A DNA stretch of 64,000 bases from Streptomyces sp. NBC_01233. Lineage in GTDB: Bacteria; Actinomycetota; Actinomycetes; Streptomycetales; Streptomycetaceae. A program made the translations under genes and the position numbers. Location of the stretch: NCBI RefSeq assembly GCF_035989305.1, contig NZ_CP108514.1, positions 7,978,501-8,042,500 on the forward strand, given 5' to 3'. The notes below the pieces were generated by a model, which did no database searches, was not told the origin of the DNA, and was given only the letters and a program-made list of their open reading frames with translations. Below, piece after piece: positions 50,613 through 58,955 of this stretch; positions within the stretch are counted from its first letter, which is position 1, and each line of letters opens with the position of its first letter.

Positions 50613-51263
50613 ATGCAGCGGCTGGTGATCTTCGACCTCGACAATACCCTCCTTGACAGACAAGGCCTCTTGGCTGATTGGTGCACCGCCTTCTCCGCGC
50701 AGTACTTCCTGGACGAGCAGACTCAAGGGCGGCTACTTGAGTTCGTGCGCGAGCGTGCCTGTCTCGAGACCTTCAAGGTGATCCGCGCGGAGCACGGCCT
50801 TGAGCCTGCCCCCGAGACGCTGTGGCGCGACTATTCCGCGTACATGGCGCGTTCTGTCACCTGCTTTCCCGGAGTGCTCGACGGTCTGTCCATGCTTCGA
50901 CATGCCGGCTGGAAGGTTGCCGTCGCCACGAACGGCGGGACCGAGATCCAGACTGCAAAAACGACGACGTCGGGCATCGCTGATCACGTTGATGCGTTGT
51001 GCACTTCTGAGGCAGCCGGAGAACGCAAGCCGGATCTGGCGATCTTTGAGAAGGCAGCCGTTGCCTGCGGAACCGATCTTGCACTCGGCGGCTGGATGGT
51101 CGGCGACGGTGCAGATACCGATATCCGCGGCGGCAGAGCGGCCGGACTACGCACCATCTGGATCAGCGGTAGCAGGCTCTGGCCCGGAAGAGACATAGCA
51201 CCAGACCACATCACCACTGATGCACGCCAAGCGATCGATCTGCTGCTCACCACCGCGAGCTGA
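50613..51263 (+). CDS. HAD-superfamily hydrolase
   Basis: A 216-residue phosphatase with intact motifs: VIFDLDNTLLD, VATNGG (motif II), a Lys in GERKPDLAIF and MVGDGADTDIRGG. The 80-residue helical cap is of the subfamily IA type. ATG 50613 was chosen as the first start in the conserved frame; upstream sequence is promoter. It is followed after 9 bp by the reductase gene, hence one operon. Confidence 0.9.
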   Translation: MQRLVIFDLDNTLLDRQGLLADWCTAFSAQYFLDEQTQGRLLEFVRERACLETFKVIRAEHGLEPAPETLWRDYSAYMARSVTCFPGVLDGLSMLRHAGWKVAVATNGGTEIQTAKTTTSGIADHVDALCTSEAAGERKPDLAIFEKAAVACGTDLALGGWMVGDGADTDIRGGRAAGLRTIWISGSRLWPGRDIAPDHITTDARQAIDLLLTTAS

Positions 51264-51272
51264 GAGGACACC

Positions 51273-52148
51273 ATGATGGATTCTGAAGCGATCACCGTCG
51301 GGTTGCTGCATCCCGGCAACATGGGTGCCGCCTTCGGTGCCCAGTTGCGACGGCGGAACGTGCGGGTGCTGTGGTGCACGGACGGCCGCAGCAGCCGTTC
51401 CCGGGCTCGGGCCGAGAACGCCGGGCTCGAAGGCGTGGAGAGCCTTGGACAGCTGGTGGCCCGTGTTGATGTGCTGTTGTCTCTGTGTCCGCCTGCCGCC
51501 GCGGTGGATGTCGCGCAGAAGGTGGCTGCCAGCGGGTTCGAGGACCGGTTGTATATCGAAGCGAACGCGATCACGCCGCGCCGCGTCAGGGATGTCGGGA
51601 GACTTCTTCCTGGCGCTGTGGTCATCGATGGCGCGGTGGTCGGCTCCCCGCCGGTGGGCGGCAAGCAACCCACGATGTATCTGTCTGGAGACCCTCGCGG
51701 CTGCTCGCAGGCCACGGCCCTGTTCGCCGGCAGCGACGTGGAGACCCGCGTCCTGGGCGCCGAGGTAGGTACGGCTTCCGCGCTGAAGCTGTCGTACTCG
51801 AGCTACCAGAAGGTCTCCCGCGTCCTGGCGGCGCTCGCTTACGGCGTTGCCGATGTCAACGGCGTTGCCGACGAGCTCGTCAAGATCGCCGGGAAGCGGG
51901 ACGGCAGCTACCTGACCGAGACCGGCTACATCCCCAAGACGGCATCCCGCGCCTGGCGCTGGGGCCCTGAACTGGATGATGCGGCAGCCCTGCTGCGGGA
52001 GGCCGGGCTGCCAGATGACCTGATGCGTGCAGGCAGCCGAGTTCTACAACAGTGGTCGGATGCCCGCGATCGCGAGCTCAGCGTGGCCGAGGCGCTCTCC
52101 CTCTTGCAGGCTGGCCCTGAACGTGAGGAGGGGCGCGGCGAATCGTAG
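51273..52148 (+). CDS. NAD(P)-dependent reductase (beta-hydroxyacid dehydrogenase / imine reductase-like)
   Basis: A 291-residue protein. The Rossmann motif is VGLLHPGNMGAAFGAQL; VLLSLCPPAAAVDV is the strand 4 region; IDGAVVGSPPVGGKQPTMYL replaces the usual GG substrate motif; and the C-terminal helical domain (DUF1932-like) includes KLSYSSYQKVSRVLAALA, where the typical catalytic Lys is present in LKLSYSSYQK. AGAGGACACC precedes ATG 51273. Such enzymes reduce beta-hydroxyacids or cyclic imines. Confidence 0.85.
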   Translation: MMDSEAITVGLLHPGNMGAAFGAQLRRRNVRVLWCTDGRSSRSRARAENAGLEGVESLGQLVARVDVLLSLCPPAAAVDVAQKVAASGFEDRLYIEANAITPRRVRDVGRLLPGAVVIDGAVVGSPPVGGKQPTMYLSGDPRGCSQATALFAGSDVETRVLGAEVGTASALKLSYSSYQKVSRVLAALAYGVADVNGVADELVKIAGKRDGSYLTETGYIPKTASRAWRWGPELDDAAALLREAGLPDDLMRAGSRVLQQWSDARDRELSVAEALSLLQAGPEREEGRGES

Positions 52149-52173
52149 CCGCGTCCGCATGGTTCGTCTGCGG

Positions 52174-52722
52174 TCAGATGCCGCGGCGCAGGAGATCGAT
52201 CTCCCGCGCTGCTTCTGCCGGCGACATGGCGTCAGTATCGAGCCGCAGGTCCCAGGCGAAGTCCGAGCCGGCCTTGATGTCTTGGGCCGTGGCGTCCCAG
52301 GCGGCCAGGCGGGCCTCGGTGTCGCTGTCGCCGCGTCCCTGGGAACGGATTGCGGTGGTCTCCCGCGAACACCACAACAGCACGCTGATCCATGTGGCAG
52401 GGAGGCGGTCCATCACCGCCTCAAGGCCCGTGATCTGCCCGAGATGCAAGATGGGTATGTGCCCGTCTCGCATGGCCTGGACAAGACCCGGACGGTCCAC
52501 GAGGTAGATATTGCCGTACCTGTCGTTGCGGTAGATCACGTCCCCGTGTGCCTCGAGCTCCGCGAGTCGATCGGCGGTCCCCATCCGGTAGCCACGGGTG
52601 CGACCGCTGCCGATCTTGAGGCGCTCGAACGCGCCATAAATACGGTTGAGTTCGCGCAGGGCTGCGGTGATGGTGTCCTTCCCGGATGCGGGTGGACCGT
52701 ACAGCAGGATGCCCTGACTCAT
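52174..52722 (-). CDS. P-loop kinase resembling guanylate kinase
   Basis: A 182-residue protein with Walker A GPPASGKD at residues 9-16, a mobile-lid-like segment (GRTRGYRMG, then IYRNDRYGNIYLVDR) comparable to the GMP-binding part of guanylate kinase, and LWCSRETTAIRSQGRGDS near the C terminus. It is probably a small-molecule or nucleotide kinase. Its ATG overlaps the stop of the HTH-kinase gene upstream (ATGA), so both proteins are made together. Confidence 0.75.
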   Translation of the reverse strand: MSQGILLYGPPASGKDTITAALRELNRIYGAFERLKIGSGRTRGYRMGTADRLAELEAHGDVIYRNDRYGNIYLVDRPGLVQAMRDGHIPILHLGQITGLEAVMDRLPATWISVLLWCSRETTAIRSQGRGDSDTEARLAAWDATAQDIKAGSDFAWDLRLDTDAMSPAEAAREIDLLRRGI

Positions 52723-53759
52723 GCGAACACCGTTCCGAAGATCTGTCGAACCTGATCGGCAAGGGATATTGCAGCACCAAGCCGGTTGTCAACCACCAAG
52801 TGCGGCACGGTCGGCCGTAGTTCCGGGTCGAAAGTGGAGGCGTACTCGTCCCAGTTCTGCAATTTCCAGCTGTCACGTGCCGCCGAGCGGAAGCCGATGT
52901 ACTCGTGCATCGTCTCCAGGTCGCACCGGATCCAGATGACCGCAACGGTCACCCCTCGCGCCTCGCACCGGTTGATCAGACGGCGCATCCACCGCTCGTC
53001 GCTCACTTCGGCGATGAACGGGGCGGTGAGCACCGTGCTAATCGAGCAGTCGACATTGGCGTAGGCGGTCTCCAGCAAGCACTGGTACTCCAAGGGCCGG
53101 ACCTTCTCCCGGTACACCGGGGAGTGGCGGTCGTTCGGGTCGCTTCCCATCTCGACCAGCAGTCGCTCAACGAGCGGGCGGGTGATGGGGTCCTTGTCGA
53201 GGACCGGCCACCCGGTGAGCCGGGAGATGAACCGGGAGAATTCCGACTTCCCGCTGCCGGCGAATCCGCCCACCAGCAACAACGTGGGCTGATTCGGGTC
53301 GCCGCCTGTGTGGCGGCGTTTCCATGCGTCAATGATCCGCTGCTGAACTTCCTGTCCACTGCTGTCGGCATCGCCCGGAGCGATCTGCAGCACCGCGCGT
53401 TCAACTGCCAGCACGTGGTCGCCGAGCGGCTCTGCCTCCGACGGGGTGAGCTTGAGTTGGGTCTGTTCACCCGGCAGGGCCTTACGGAAGCCCAACTCGG
53501 GCTCGGTGGCTCGGTAGAGAAGGCAGTATGCCCGGCGGTAATGCGGGCCGGGATACACCTCCCCCTGCTCGTGCTGCCACAGCGTCTGGAAGTTCGCCGC
53601 CGGCACTGTGAGTCCGGCGCCGCGCGCCACTTCACGTAGTCGCTCACCGGCGCCCTCAAGTGTCAGGCCATGTGCGTCGCGCATCGCGCGGAGCTGGTCC
53701 GGACGCCACCCCGCGCGGCTCTTTGCCATGACTGCTACCGCCTGCCCATTACCCACCAT
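52719..53759 (-). CDS. XRE helix-turn-helix fused to a P-loop kinase domain
   Basis: A 346-residue protein. Residues about 15-65 hold an XRE-type HTH (RDAHGLTLEGAGERL, then AANFQTLWQHEQGEVYPG); Walker A GGFAGSGKSEF is at about 165-175, followed by LDKDPITRPLVERLL, an adenylylsulfate-kinase/zeta-toxin-like AAA_33 arrangement. The ATG at 53759 or 53729 (MAKSRAG) may be the start; the former is reported. A DNA-binding domain joined to a kinase suggests a metabolite-responsive regulator or a toxin-like kinase. It is coupled to the guanylate-kinase-like gene. Confidence 0.75.
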   Translation of the reverse strand: MVGNGQAVAVMAKSRAGWRPDQLRAMRDAHGLTLEGAGERLREVARGAGLTVPAANFQTLWQHEQGEVYPGPHYRRAYCLLYRATEPELGFRKALPGEQTQLKLTPSEAEPLGDHVLAVERAVLQIAPGDADSSGQEVQQRIIDAWKRRHTGGDPNQPTLLLVGGFAGSGKSEFSRFISRLTGWPVLDKDPITRPLVERLLVEMGSDPNDRHSPVYREKVRPLEYQCLLETAYANVDCSISTVLTAPFIAEVSDERWMRRLINRCEARGVTVAVIWIRCDLETMHEYIGFRSAARDSWKLQNWDEYASTFDPELRPTVPHLVVDNRLGAAISLADQVRQIFGTVFA

Positions 53760-53950
53760 GATCCGGACTCTAAGTCTGCCCCGCGCGAACGCATGTGTAA
53801 GCGGATGTTGAAAAGTCACGTTGACCGATGTTGAGCGGCTTCACCAAGCGCGAGTGATACCCCGCGGCACCGAACGCAGATGTGATGGAACCACACGGGC
53901 GGAGTGCCGCCGGAGCCAAGGTCGAACACTCGGCAAGGGAGACGATCACA

Positions 53951-54397
53951 GTGACGGGGCCGCGAACCACCGAGGCAGGTGCGACCGCATGGAGCAGTCG
54001 ACGGTGCACCATCTGCCGGTGTCGCCTAAGTCGGTACAATGGCGACACCATCTGTTCCGGCTGCAACCGAAGTGGTACAGCAGCACAGCTGGTGTACCCC
54101 TCTGTACCGCCCGAGGTCTGGGCCCGCCAGGACGTCAAAGACGCTCTACTCCAGCGGGACTTCGGCAGGCTCTGCCGGCTCGTACGAGAGCGCGGCCATT
54201 TTCGCCAGGAGGACATGGCGCTCCTGACGAGGCTGAGTCAGCCTTTCCTGTCGATGCTGGAGTCTGGGCAGCGGCGCCTCACGAATATCGACCGGATCAT
54301 CGTGCTCCTGGACGGCTTGAACGCACCCGCCGACCTCACAGGGCCGATGCTTGTTCCTACCCATGTCACGGCCTCACCTCTCCAAGCAGCCTCCTGA
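53951..54397 (+). CDS. Zn-ribbon/XRE regulator, short paralogue of the 33.7-kb regulator
   Basis: A 148-residue protein: zinc ribbon CTICRCRLSRYNGDTICSGC (residues about 17-36) and HTH RQEDMALLTRLSQPFLSMLE followed by SGQRRLTNIDRI. It is about 80 per cent identical to the regulator at 33729 over the HTH but ends before any TPR domain. GTG 53951 has GGGAGA upstream. It may compete for the same operators or respond without the sensor domain. Confidence 0.8.
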   Translation: MTGPRTTEAGATAWSSRRCTICRCRLSRYNGDTICSGCNRSGTAAQLVYPSVPPEVWARQDVKDALLQRDFGRLCRLVRERGHFRQEDMALLTRLSQPFLSMLESGQRRLTNIDRIIVLLDGLNAPADLTGPMLVPTHVTASPLQAAS

Positions 54398-54547
54398 CCC
54401 AGGCAGCCAGCATGAGGAGTCCACGCCCCCGGCTCTCATTGCGGTGTGTCCTCCGGTGCGGACATCACCATTGGCCAGTCCTGCAATGGAGGCCGCGCGG
54501 GATATCTGGATGACGCCAGTATCTGCCGGGCTCTACTGTCGTCAGGC

Positions 54548-55351
54548 ATGACGAGCATCGACCCCCGTATCACGGGTTTCTACAGCGAGTACGACGAGGC
54601 GGCACGACTCCACTCCACAGCGACGGGCCGCCTCGAATTCGAGCGCACCCGGGAGTTGTTACGGCGCTACCTGCCTCCACCGCCGGCCCGCGTGCTGGAC
54701 GTGGGTGGAGGCCCAGGTGCCCATGCCCAGTGGCTGGTCGAAGACGGCTACGAGGTACACCTGGTGGACCCCGTGCCGAAACACGTCGAGCAGGCAAGCG
54801 AGCGGGCGCCCGGATGCTTGGCCACGCAAGGGGACGCACGTGACCTGGCCTTCAGGGGACGCACGTTCGATGCGGTGCTGCTCCTTGGGCCGCTGTACCA
54901 CCTGGCGGAGCGCGAGGACCGACTGAAGGCGCTGAGGGAGGCCCGACGGGTTGCGGTGCAGGGTGGTGTCGTGGCAGCTGCAGGGATCTCCCGGTACTCC
55001 CTGATGCAGGACTACACCGTCAGTGCGGGTCTGTCCCCGGAGTTGCTCGCCGGTGAGGTCTCGCAGGTGGTTCGTACGGGTTCCTACGACGGCAGTAGAG
55101 GATTCACGGTTGTGCATTTCCACACGGCTGCCGAGCTGACGCAGGAGGTCGACGAAGTCGGGCTGAGCGGTGTGCGCGTCCACGGGATCGAGGGCCCGGG
55201 ATGGGCATACGTCGTCGCGGCCGGCCGATGTGCGGGCCAGGAAGAGGCGGGAGCGCTCGTAGCGGATGCGATAGCGACGGCCCGCCTCGCCGACGAGCAC
55301 GGTGTATTCCACGATGCATCGGCGCACATTCTTGTCGTTGGCTCGGTCTGA
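54548..55351 (+). CDS. class I SAM-dependent methyltransferase
   Basis: A 267-residue methyltransferase: motif I VLDVGGGPGAHAQWL (residues about 43-57), acidic loop VHLVDPVPKH, motif II GDARDL and AVLLLGPLYHL (motif IV/post-I region). It belongs to the Methyltransf_11/25 group. ATG 54548 starts the conserved frame. It is downstream of the short regulator on the same strand, 150 bp apart. Acceptor unknown. Confidence 0.9.
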   Translation: MTSIDPRITGFYSEYDEAARLHSTATGRLEFERTRELLRRYLPPPPARVLDVGGGPGAHAQWLVEDGYEVHLVDPVPKHVEQASERAPGCLATQGDARDLAFRGRTFDAVLLLGPLYHLAEREDRLKALREARRVAVQGGVVAAAGISRYSLMQDYTVSAGLSPELLAGEVSQVVRTGSYDGSRGFTVVHFHTAAELTQEVDEVGLSGVRVHGIEGPGWAYVVAAGRCAGQEEAGALVADAIATARLADEHGVFHDASAHILVVGSV

Positions 55352-55478
55352 GCTGTCCCGCCTCTTCGTGTCCGGCGGGTGGGCAGGGACAGACGGTGGT
55401 ACGGGGCTGGCCGGATCTTGCGCTCTGCGGCTGGGGAGGAACCTGCGCGGCCGTCGCCGCGCAGTGGGCTCCGAAGGC

Positions 55479-56297
55479 TTAGGTGGCCGCATGCCAGGCG
55501 TTGACGAGAGAGTGCACGGAGTGGAACCGGCGCTCCGGGGCGGCGGCCGTTGCCTTCCTGATGACGGCCAGCTGGCCGGGGGTACCACGCCACTGTCGCT
55601 CCTCGTCGCCGGCGTCGAGGAGGAGGCGGAGTGCCCGGCCGAGAGCGAACACGGTCGTCCGGATGTCGATGACCGCCCCCCGCACGAACTCCTCCGGGGC
55701 CATGTAGCGCCTGGAGCCGGGAAGCCGGTCAGCCTCAAGGGTGAACGGACCGGGTCGGTACTCGTCCAGGTCGCACAGAAGCATCTCGTGATCTTCGAAG
55801 TCGTAGAGCATGCAGCCGTCGTAGAAGTCGACGGCTACGAGATCGGCCTGCTCCACGACGAGGTGGGCACTCAAGACGGAGTGCAGGGCGGCGTGAATCC
55901 GGTGAAGGGGCAGCTGCCGGAATTTCGCCATCGGGCTGCCGGGGGCGGCTCTTCCCCCTTTGCGGGACCTTGTCGGGTGATAGAGGACGTCGCCGGCCAT
56001 CCAGGGGTAGACGAGCGCCAGGCCGTCGTCAGTCGTGAAGTTGTGTGACAGGGGCACGATGGCCGGGTGGGCCACGGCTTGGTGGACCAAGACGGCCTGC
56101 CGTAAGGATGAGACGCCGCTGGGCGTCGAGGCGCCCTTCACGAACCAGCATTGCCCCGCCGACACCAGACCGTATGAGATGCAGCCGGAATCCTGCTCGA
56201 TGAATCTCCGAAAGATGGTGCCTGTTTGTTCGAGGTAGGGCTCAAGTGCAGAGACGTGTGTGATGTCAAGGAGAGGGCGTGCGGCCATAGCTCGCAT
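55479..56297 (-). CDS. protein-kinase-like protein (small eukaryotic-type kinase fold)
   Basis: A 272-residue protein. WFVKGAS provides the VAIK-like Lys; the catalytic loop region reads LVAVDFYDGCMLYDF (HRD replaced by VDF, with D and a possible N to C change); LLCDLDEYRPG resembles the DFG position; RRYMAPEEFVRG matches the APE segment and ALGRAL the F-helix. The atypical HRD and DFG motifs suggest a divergent kinase of the type found beside biosynthetic genes, or a pseudokinase. Start ATG 56297; 56288 is also possible. Confidence 0.75.
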   Translation of the reverse strand: MRAMAARPLLDITHVSALEPYLEQTGTIFRRFIEQDSGCISYGLVSAGQCWFVKGASTPSGVSSLRQAVLVHQAVAHPAIVPLSHNFTTDDGLALVYPWMAGDVLYHPTRSRKGGRAAPGSPMAKFRQLPLHRIHAALHSVLSAHLVVEQADLVAVDFYDGCMLYDFEDHEMLLCDLDEYRPGPFTLEADRLPGSRRYMAPEEFVRGAVIDIRTTVFALGRALRLLLDAGDEERQWRGTPGQLAVIRKATAAAPERRFHSVHSLVNAWHAAT

Positions 56298-56488
56298 GGT
56301 GCCACTACTGGCCCGATCACCTGGCCGATTGCGGCGGATCGCTGGGTGCGCGACGGGTCGGAACACGGGTAGTCGCCGGAAACAGGGACCTGACCACACC
56401 TGTGCTTCAGGTCGCTCGCCAGTGACTCCCTCCCGCGATCAGTACAAGGGGGGCAATCGAAACCAGCACGGCCCTATGCCGTGCTCGG
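56298..56488. other. intergenic region, no gene found
   Basis: The 191 bp between the kinase-like gene start and the 3' end of the next minus-strand gene show no feature I can support. Confidence 0.4.
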
Positions 56489-57061
56489 CTATCGGTCGAA
56501 GTCAGCCCAGATGGCGAAGGCGTGACCGGCTTCCTCCTGCAGTTGAGCGAGTTTGGGGAACTCGTCGTCGATCATCTCCCAGTCGCAGATCGAGCAGCCG
56601 TCGATGAGCGCGGTCCAGGCGGTGACGAAGTGCTCAAGGCACTGGCGGATGTGTTGCTGGTAGGCGAGTACGTGACGGCCTTGGCGCTCGTAGCGTTCGG
56701 CCTCGATCTTGGCTTGGTTCTCGGGCATGCGTCGCACGAACGCGGACGGGATGGGCTGAGGGCCGCGATCCGGATTGAGGACTTCGATACCGCGATGGTG
56801 CAGCCCTGTGGTCTGGAGGATCAAGCTCTCGAAGTCGCTCCTGTTGGCGGTGGCGGCCTCGCGCGCGAATGCCTCCATGATCCAATCCCAGTCGGCTGCG
56901 CGCCGCGGCTCCGGGCCGTGCCAGGGCGTCATGCGCGCGTGGAGAGCGCGTACCTCGTCGCCGGTCCTGCGCAGTCGGGAGAGCAGGTGCTCCCAGGTGC
57001 TGATCAGGCTATCGACGCTCTCGCGGTCGTCCTCTTCTTCGCCTACGTGATCGAGGCTCAT
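56489..57061 (-). CDS. uncharacterised helical protein
   Basis: A 190-residue, acidic, helical protein (VDSLISTWEHLLSRLRRTGD, AYQQHIRQCLEHFVTAWTAL) with a CSICDWE motif near residue 165. I recognise no family. ATG 57061 was chosen because the conserved-looking composition begins there; the frame upstream overlaps the promoter region of the restriction operon. It is divergent from that operon, whose promoter region lies at about 57062-57224, and could be co-regulated with it. Confidence 0.6.
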   Translation of the reverse strand: MSLDHVGEEEDDRESVDSLISTWEHLLSRLRRTGDEVRALHARMTPWHGPEPRRAADWDWIMEAFAREAATANRSDFESLILQTTGLHHRGIEVLNPDRGPQPIPSAFVRRMPENQAKIEAERYERQGRHVLAYQQHIRQCLEHFVTAWTALIDGCSICDWEMIDDEFPKLAQLQEEAGHAFAIWADFDR

Positions 57062-57164
57062 GATCGAATCCCCCTGCTCGGCTGCTCCGACGGACTGAAA
57101 GGGTAATGGGCGCGTGTTGCGCGGGTGGGCGATTCCACGCGTAGGCCACAGACTGATGGAGTCT

Positions 57165-57179
57165 GTTGACGCTGTCAAC
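57165..57179. promoter_or_regulatory. operator-like palindrome GTTGAC-GCT-GTCAAC
   Basis: A perfect palindrome with 6-bp arms and a 3-bp centre, 45 bp before the first ATG of the restriction-modification operon and in its AT-richer promoter region. The first gene of the operon has an N-terminal helix-turn-helix and is a candidate binder. Confidence 0.55.
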
Positions 57180-57224
57180 GGAATGTAACTTGGCCGGGGT
57201 GGTTTCTCGGTGTACGGTCTTGCC

Positions 57225-58955
57225 ATGATCGGAGAAGACGAGGTGCCCGATATCACGGCGACCGCTGCGGAGATCGCACGGTTGGCGGGCGTGACGCGTG
57301 CTGCGGTGTCCAACTGGCGCAGGCGCCGCTCGGACTTTCCCGCACCCGTCGGCGGCACCACGGCGAGTCCCCTGTTTTCGCTCGCCGAGGTACGGCAGTG
57401 GCTGGAGGGGCAGCGCGAAGGGCGAGAGGTCAGTGGGGAAGTCCGGCTCTGGCAGGCGCTGCGTGGCACCTACGGCGAGGAGATGGTCAGGGCGCTGGCT
57501 GCTGTCGGGGACCATCTCGGGGGTGGTCTAGGAGAGTTGACCGATCAGGGTGCCCGCGAGGTGGCGGACGGGCTAGTCGCCGACCGTATGCCCACCGAGG
57601 TGATGGACGCTCTGGTCGCCCGGCTGCTGGAGTCCACCTCGCGCGCCGCGTTGGATGGGGCCTCGACGTTGCGGCTTGCTCGCGCTGTCCGAGAATTCGC
57701 TGGTGAGACCTCTGGCACCGTCTTCGACCCGGCGTGCGGCATCGGCTCGCTTCTTGTCGGGGTGGGTGGTGATGCGGTCGGGAGCAGGCTGGGGCAGGAC
57801 ACGCACGCGGACGCGACGCGCGTGGCCCGGGTGCGCGCGGCCCTCGCCGCCACCAGGGCGGCGCCGGTTGAGATCGTGGCGGGCGACTCGTTGCGGGCTG
57901 ACGCGTTCCCCGATCTCCGCGCGGACCTGGTCGTGTGCGAGCCGCCGACCGCCGTGGCCGACTGGGGCCGCGAACAGTTGCTCATCGATCCGCGCTGGGA
58001 GGCGGGTGTGCCCTCGCGAGGAGAGAGCGAACTCGCCTGGCTCCAGCATTGCTACCACCACACGGCACCCGGCGGGCGGGCCGTGGTGGCCCTGCCGGCG
58101 TCGGTCGCCCATCGCCGCTCCGGTCGCAGAATCCGGGCGGAGCTGGTGCGTCGCGGCTGCGTCGCCGCGGTGGTGGCTCTGCCGCCGGGCCTCGCTGCCA
58201 GTCACGCACTTCCGCTGCACCTGTGGCTGCTGAGCCGCCCCTCGGGCCCTGGGCGGGCGACGGGGACCGTACGCATGGTGGATCTCAGCAGCAACAGCCC
58301 GGACGGGCCGTGGGAGCCGCAGCCGCACCAGGAGTCGGAGGTGCCGCTGATCGATCTACTGGACAACGACGTGGACCTCACGCCCAGCCGCTATGTACGC
58401 GAGCCGGAACCCGACTACGCGGTGGAGTACGCAACGCTGCGCGACGAACTCGACAAGCGGCTGAGCCGCCTGCAGGCGCTGCTTCCCGAGCTGCCACCGC
58501 GAGGCGGGGACGATGGCCTAGACGATGGAGTCCCGGTCGCGGTGAGCGACCTGCTGGCCGCGGGCTTGGTCAGCCTGGATGGCGACGAGCTCACCTCCGT
58601 CAGCGACCAGTTGGACGCCGACTATGTGCGCGGATTCGCCAGTAGCGCGGCGAATGCCCGTCGTAGCACGTCCTCCTCGGGTACGTTCCGAGCGGACCTG
58701 CAGGCGGCACGTCTACCCCGAATGGACGTTGAGCGACAACACCGCTACGGCGACGCGTTTCGCTCGTTGGGTGCGTTCGAGCTTGAGCTTGCCGAACTCG
58801 CCAGGATGGGCGACCGGGCTGCGCGGCTCGCACGCGACGGCCTCACTGGCGGCGCACTCGATCCACCGCTGCCCCATGGCAGCGGTGACGCTGAACACCA
58901 GAGCACGATGACTGACGGAGACGCCGCAGTGGGGCGAGAGGACAGGACATTTTGA
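57225..58955 (+). CDS. HTH-containing N6-DNA-methylase-like protein upstream of hsdM
   Basis: A 576-residue protein. Residues about 5-60 form a helix-turn-helix (ATAAEIARLAGVTRAAVSNW followed by a Pro-rich wing and FSLAEVRQWL). The methylase core has motif I VFDPACGIGSLL (Asp168 region) as in HsdM, but the catalytic motif is VVCEPPTAVADWG: Cys238-Glu-Pro-Pro where active enzymes have NPP[FY]. The C-terminal 150 residues include a coiled coil (TLRDELDKRLSRLQALLPEL). Probably a non-catalytic or regulatory partner of the type I system; it is coupled to hsdM by TTGA. Confidence 0.8.
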   Translation: MIGEDEVPDITATAAEIARLAGVTRAAVSNWRRRRSDFPAPVGGTTASPLFSLAEVRQWLEGQREGREVSGEVRLWQALRGTYGEEMVRALAAVGDHLGGGLGELTDQGAREVADGLVADRMPTEVMDALVARLLESTSRAALDGASTLRLARAVREFAGETSGTVFDPACGIGSLLVGVGGDAVGSRLGQDTHADATRVARVRAALAATRAAPVEIVAGDSLRADAFPDLRADLVVCEPPTAVADWGREQLLIDPRWEAGVPSRGESELAWLQHCYHHTAPGGRAVVALPASVAHRRSGRRIRAELVRRGCVAAVVALPPGLAASHALPLHLWLLSRPSGPGRATGTVRMVDLSSNSPDGPWEPQPHQESEVPLIDLLDNDVDLTPSRYVREPEPDYAVEYATLRDELDKRLSRLQALLPELPPRGGDDGLDDGVPVAVSDLLAAGLVSLDGDELTSVSDQLDADYVRGFASSAANARRSTSSSGTFRADLQAARLPRMDVERQHRYGDAFRSLGAFELELAELARMGDRAARLARDGLTGGALDPPLPHGSGDAEHQSTMTDGDAAVGREDRTF

